Shown one piece after another: positions 33,030 to 36,311 of a DNA stretch of 36,311 nt (position 1 is its first letter; each line of letters starts with the position of its first letter). The notes beneath the pieces were generated by a model. The model was not told the origin of the DNA, searched no databases, and saw only the letters and a program-made list of their open reading frames with translations. Source of the stretch: Sphingobacteriales bacterium 16-39-50 (lineage in GTDB: Bacteria > Bacteroidota > Bacteroidia > Sphingobacteriales > Sphingobacteriaceae); NCBI GenBank assembly GCA_002257025.1, contig NCHA01000026.1:1-36311 (forward strand), written 5' to 3'. The translations under genes and the position numbers were made by a program.

Positions 33030-33998
33030 TTAACCCCGTATCTCCCTCCTCATAAAAAGGTAATAAGCGAGGGCAAAGCATGCAATTGTAGATGCCAGTA
33101 AACCACTTACCTGAGGCCAGACAATCATTAAACTCTCTTTAAAAGGGAGCGGCGAAGGGATGGCTCCAGCCATTTGTTCCATGGTGATCGGGCCAAGGCT
33201 GCGCACAGATGGCATCAGCAGAGTAGTTATTCCATCCGTATACAACTGGTTCGGGGCAATGCGCGACAGGTTTAAAATAAGCTCATTGTAATACATCACC
33301 TGGGCCTGAGATAGAAAATTCGGATCAGGAATAATGGATTTTATAATCAGATTAATCACAATCTGGTAGAATATGGTAAAGAATAACCATATACCAATTG
33401 CGACCAGGGCAGAAGTCGCCGCTTGTTTAAAACGGACTGACAGGGTAATCGACAGGCTTAACCAGAATGCGACATAGGCGATGGTCAAGGCTATAAAACC
33501 TAAGATCCTGAGAAACTCCTCCGGTTCAATGCGTACACCGGTTAAGATCAGTCCGCCTCCGATCATCAGCAGGGCCAGGGCTACAAACAGGCTGCTGACA
33601 ATCACCATTGCACTTGCAAATTTCGCCAGCAACAGATTATCCCGGTACAGTGGCTGGGCCATTAAGCGGATCAATGTACCGTTATTCTGCTCCGAATTAA
33701 CCGCATCAAATCCCAGACTGATGCCCAGTAATGGCGCCAGGAAGCTCAGGAAAACATGGAAAGGCGGAATAGAATTATCGGTTATAGTAAGCAGTTTAAG
33801 GTATAAAAATATACGATCCGGGTCGTTCGTATTGCCAGTTGCCGATTTGATATTTGAAAGCGACACATACATCGAAGCAATAAAGGTCAGTAAAATAAGG
33901 GCAATAAGAACAGCAAAACGCCAGCTGCGGATCTGATCAGCAATTTCCTTGTGCACCATCACGCCAAAAGGCTTCCGGGTAGCAGGTTGACTTTTCAT
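33030..33998 (-). CDS. ABC-2 type transporter permease
   Basis: Inner-membrane permease of 322 residues with six predicted helices (about 28-48, 82-100, 130-155, 160-185, 193-220 and 295-318). It contains the loop FDAVNSEQNNGTLIRLMAQPLYRDNLLLAKF, typical of ABC-2/NosY-like permeases. Its start overlaps the ATPase stop by 4 bases, so the genes are translationally coupled. It would pair with the ATPase encoded upstream and probably with the NEW3 protein. Substrate unknown. Confidence 0.9.
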   Translation of the reverse strand: MKSQPATRKPFGVMVHKEIADQIRSWRFAVLIALILLTFIASMYVSLSNIKSATGNTNDPDRIFLYLKLLTITDNSIPPFHVFLSFLAPLLGISLGFDAVNSEQNNGTLIRLMAQPLYRDNLLLAKFASAMVIVSSLFVALALLMIGGGLILTGVRIEPEEFLRILGFIALTIAYVAFWLSLSITLSVRFKQAATSALVAIGIWLFFTIFYQIVINLIIKSIIPDPNFLSQAQVMYYNELILNLSRIAPNQLYTDGITTLLMPSVRSLGPITMEQMAGAIPSPLPFKESLMIVWPQVSGLLASTIACFALAYYLFMRREIRG

Positions 33999-34960
33999 GG
34001 TTTTGTTTGGTTAATGCTATTGGATTCAAAATACTTTTGATAGATCTCATCCAGTCCGTAGCTTTTCTGATGCACCCCCAGAATGTCATAGCCCTTTTCA
34101 ACTAAAAAGCGAACTAAGGGGGCGGTAAACTCGCGACTGCATGTAAATTCTATTTCCTGATCATGGATCATGATTTTCTTAAGGGCATCGAACTGTTTTA
34201 ATTCGGTTTCAAGCGGCCAGGGTTGCGGAACAGCCTGCGTTAAATTAATTGTGGTGACGAATGCATCAGTACCGAATAAACTTTGTGAGAGTGTATCAAT
34301 ATTCCCTTGCGCGAGTAATTTCCCATTGACGAAAATCCCAACCCGATCACAAACCTGCTGTACCTGGTGCAGATGATGCGATGAAAGGAGTACCGTAAGT
34401 CCCTGTTGTTTACTCAACTGTTTGATCAATGCGAGAAAATCTTTTACTCCGGCAGGGTCAATACCCAGGGTAGGCTCATCCAGAATAATCACTTCCGGTT
34501 CTTTGATCAGCACATCGGCCAGACCGAGGCGCTGCTTCATCCCTCTGGAGAAGGTGCCGGTTTTTTTATGCATTACATCCTTCAGGCCCAGCAGTTCCAA
34601 AAGTTCGATCGCGCGTGCTTTACCCTTAGTCTCAGCCAGGCCATTCAGCCGGCCTATGTAAACCAGGTTTTCAAGTGCCGACATCTGGTCGTAGAAGCCC
34701 AGGTTATCCGGCATGTATCCCACTTTTTTCTTAACCGCAATCGGGTTGCTGGTCGCATTATATCCGCAAACATGGGCTGTACCGCTGCTCGGCTCGGTAA
34801 GTCCCAGCATCATTAATATGCTGGTGGTCTTTCCGGCCCCGTTCGGACCGAGCAAGCCGAAGATCTCAGCTTTCTGGACATCAAGATTCAGATCATCGAC
34901 CGCTTTAAGGGAACCATAGTGTTTGGTTAAACCCTTGAGGCTTATGATAGGACTGCTCAT
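33995..34960 (-). CDS. ABC transporter ATP-binding protein
   Basis: Cytoplasmic ATPase of 321 residues. Motifs in order: Walker A GPNGAGKTT (38-46), signature FSRGMKQRLG (137-146, a variant of LSGGQ), Walker B VIILDEP (157-163) and H-loop SSHHLHQV (193-200). A C-terminal extension of about 100 residues follows, as in DrrA/NosF/CcmA-like exporters and drug or Na+ extrusion systems. It is the middle gene of the operon, 8 bases after the NEW3 gene and overlapping the permease gene by 4. Confidence 0.95.
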   Translation of the reverse strand: MSSPIISLKGLTKHYGSLKAVDDLNLDVQKAEIFGLLGPNGAGKTTSILMMLGLTEPSSGTAHVCGYNATSNPIAVKKKVGYMPDNLGFYDQMSALENLVYIGRLNGLAETKGKARAIELLELLGLKDVMHKKTGTFSRGMKQRLGLADVLIKEPEVIILDEPTLGIDPAGVKDFLALIKQLSKQQGLTVLLSSHHLHQVQQVCDRVGIFVNGKLLAQGNIDTLSQSLFGTDAFVTTINLTQAVPQPWPLETELKQFDALKKIMIHDQEIEFTCSREFTAPLVRFLVEKGYDILGVHQKSYGLDEIYQKYFESNSINQTKP

Positions 34961-34968
34961 ACCGATAG

Positions 34969-35823
34969 TTATCTTCTGCCGTATTTTCGAATCAGATAAT
35001 AAACTAAGCCTATGGAAAGCAGGATAACTAAAACCCCTATCCAGCCCGCAAGCAGCGAAGTTTTAACAATCAGCCGGAAAGCTGCTGCAGAATTTGTATT
35101 CGTATTTGCCGCTGTAAAAGTAGCTGCATAATCTCCGGCTATGGTCTTGTCGGGAACCTTTAATGAAGCGGTCACTTCGATCGATTTTCCGGGCTCCAGC
35201 TGCTTGATCTTTGCCGGTTCATAAGATGCTTCCCAGCCGGAAGGCATCTGGGAGGTCATCTCCACATCGTTTAATGGAAGTGTCCCGGTGTTTTTCAGAA
35301 TAAAATTAAGTTTCTTCTGACTGCCTGAAGTAAGTTCCTCACTTAACCTTCCGCTTGGGGTACTCAGACTTAAGCCATAAGAGCCTTTTACGACCGCTTC
35401 AATAGTTGTTGATAAGGTTTCGGAAGCGGAAATGGCCTTAAGCGGGATGCTGTACTTTTTTGGAGCTGCAGTTGCGGTCGTATTAATTTCGATCGCAATG
35501 TCCTGCACTTTACCGGCATCCATGCTCAGCGAACCCACCTGATTGCCCTCCACCCGGTAGGTGATTATCCAGCCTGCCGGTAAATCTGCCTTCAATTCGT
35601 AAACCCGATTCTCTGCCGAAGCGTTATAAAGGCTGGTGGTGTACCTGAACGTTTCGTTTGCCGCAGCTTCAATATTCATAAGCTTGGCCGTAAAACTTGA
35701 TTTACCGCCCTTCCTGTTCGGCGTCGGCTGAGCCTGTAGGTACGGACTTGAAACAAGCAATAATAAAAGAATTGTCAATTTGCGCGATGCGCTAAAACGG
35801 GTAAGTAATAATTGGGATAACAT
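34969..35823 (-). CDS. Exported NEW3-domain protein with C-terminal membrane anchor
   Basis: A 284-residue protein with a signal peptide (about 1-31, ending LQAQ) and a C-terminal transmembrane helix (about 255-278) followed by RKYGRR. Most of it would therefore face the periplasm. Between these lie two beta-sandwich NEW3/CARDB-like units (about 45-135 and 150-245), with paired phrases such as NETFRYTTSLYN, DLPAGWIITY and KNTGTLPLNDVEMTSQMPSGWEA. It is the first gene of the operon with an ABC ATPase and permease, a conserved arrangement in this phylum. It may act as an extracytoplasmic partner of that transporter. There is no obvious promoter box upstream. Confidence 0.85.
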   Translation of the reverse strand: MLSQLLLTRFSASRKLTILLLLLVSSPYLQAQPTPNRKGGKSSFTAKLMNIEAAANETFRYTTSLYNASAENRVYELKADLPAGWIITYRVEGNQVGSLSMDAGKVQDIAIEINTTATAAPKKYSIPLKAISASETLSTTIEAVVKGSYGLSLSTPSGRLSEELTSGSQKKLNFILKNTGTLPLNDVEMTSQMPSGWEASYEPAKIKQLEPGKSIEVTASLKVPDKTIAGDYAATFTAANTNTNSAAAFRLIVKTSLLAGWIGVLVILLSIGLVYYLIRKYGRR

Positions 35824-36311
35824 AATCTAACCACTAAAATTTTTAATAATAGCCTTCAAAAAATGTCTGAATTATATGTTTTTTAATTTTCTAAAATGTT
35901 GGTTCAAATAAAAAAAGCCTGATAAAAATTTCAAATAGTTTTAACATTTTTTAACAAATTGAGGGGAGGATGATGGGATGCGATGCGGGTGTTGGGAAGG
36001 CGACGGAAGGAAACTATTTAACTCATCGGATGACTTGGAGTCACAGTTGTCCGGGGAAAATTTTTATTAAGGTTTAGTCCGGCAGCAGAATTGAAACTCT
36101 TTCCATATTTAGGAAAGATGGTATTTTGTTAATGATTGTTTATTTTAATCTCGGGTATAGGCGTATCGCTCAATAGGGCCCGCCTTTAGGCGGGTTGTAA
36201 TAGGCGTGATTAAATTGGGGCCAGTCCGAACGGAGTTCATCCGGGCGGGCTTCAGCCCCACATATAGCAGGTTAGAAAATAACGTAAACCGGTGCTTCAG
36301 CGCCGACAACA
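35824..36311. other. Gene-free window end with GC-rich hairpins
   Basis: About 490 bases with no supported gene. The first 140 bases are AT-rich and should carry the NEW3 operon promoter. The last 140 contain three hairpins: CCCGCC-TTTA-GGCGGG (36179-36194), GGGC-TTCA-GCCC (36247-36258) and GGTGC-TTCA-GCGCC (36291-36304). Confidence 0.55.
36179..36194. repeat. GC-rich hairpin CCCGCC-TTTA-GGCGGG
   Basis: A perfect 6-bp GC stem with a 4-nt loop in otherwise AT-rich sequence. Two further hairpins with TTCA loops follow within 110 bases. Confidence 0.6.

Overview
The window looks like a chromosomal segment of a Bacteroidota bacterium, most likely a Pedobacter-like member of the Sphingobacteriaceae. 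It is AT-rich, a few genes are preceded by TAnnTTTG-type -7 boxes, and several families are typical of the phylum (DUF2452, DUF5916, an OmpA lipoprotein with a TSP3 repeat, an AGMO-like sterol desaturase, a NEW3-ABC cassette). I see no rRNA, tRNA, CRISPR array, phage module, transposase or SusC/SusD pair. This assignment is from protein and promoter character only.

Layout. 1-3.7 kb: ECF sigma factor, FMN reductase and OmpA lipoprotein on the minus strand, then an SDR reductase and a cupin on the plus strand. 3.7-9.5 kb: sterol desaturase/hydroxylase, a large secreted YncE-propeller/phosphoesterase and a secreted gamma-glutamyltransferase, all minus. 9.7-11.8 kb: a DUF2452 protein, a decayed-looking ORF and a DUF6786-like lipoprotein. 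11.9-14.3 kb: a TetR-controlled locus (TetR, NAD(P)-binding protein, NAPE-PLD-like MBL hydrolase) with two near-identical candidate operators. 14.4-15.3 kb: an array of inverted-repeat elements, one of which carries a GIY-YIG nuclease gene between its two ends. 15.4-24 kb: a SlyD-like PPIase and a Tat-exported GH116 glycosidase (minus), divergent from a secreted TIM-barrel-like protein (plus), followed by a repeat-rich gap and a DUF5916 outer-membrane protein. 24.4-28.1 kb: GNAT acetyltransferase, then a two-gene operon of MFS transporter and arabinose/fucose isomerase-like enzyme. 28.1-29.2 kb: repeats and a DUF1398 protein. 29.5-32.8 kb: a membrane multi-PAS histidine kinase and a small Pmp3-type membrane protein. 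33-35.8 kb: a compact NEW3 protein/ABC ATPase/ABC permease operon. The last 0.5 kb has no gene but contains GC-rich hairpins.

Functionally the window is mostly envelope and secreted hydrolytic functions (GH116, TIM-barrel protein, GGT, phosphoesterase, DUF5916), plus sugar uptake and isomerisation. The most notable non-coding content is the intergenic repeats. Three neighbouring elements share the same TGTCATTGCG...CGCAATGACA ends. Two are about 105 bp and empty; the middle one encloses the GIY-YIG gene. This is the pattern expected of an autonomous element with non-autonomous derivatives. A separate hairpin family at 23.9 and 28.6 kb shows compensatory stem changes. The GIY-YIG array is my best candidate for an undescribed system. 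All function calls are from motif recognition by eye; no database search was run.
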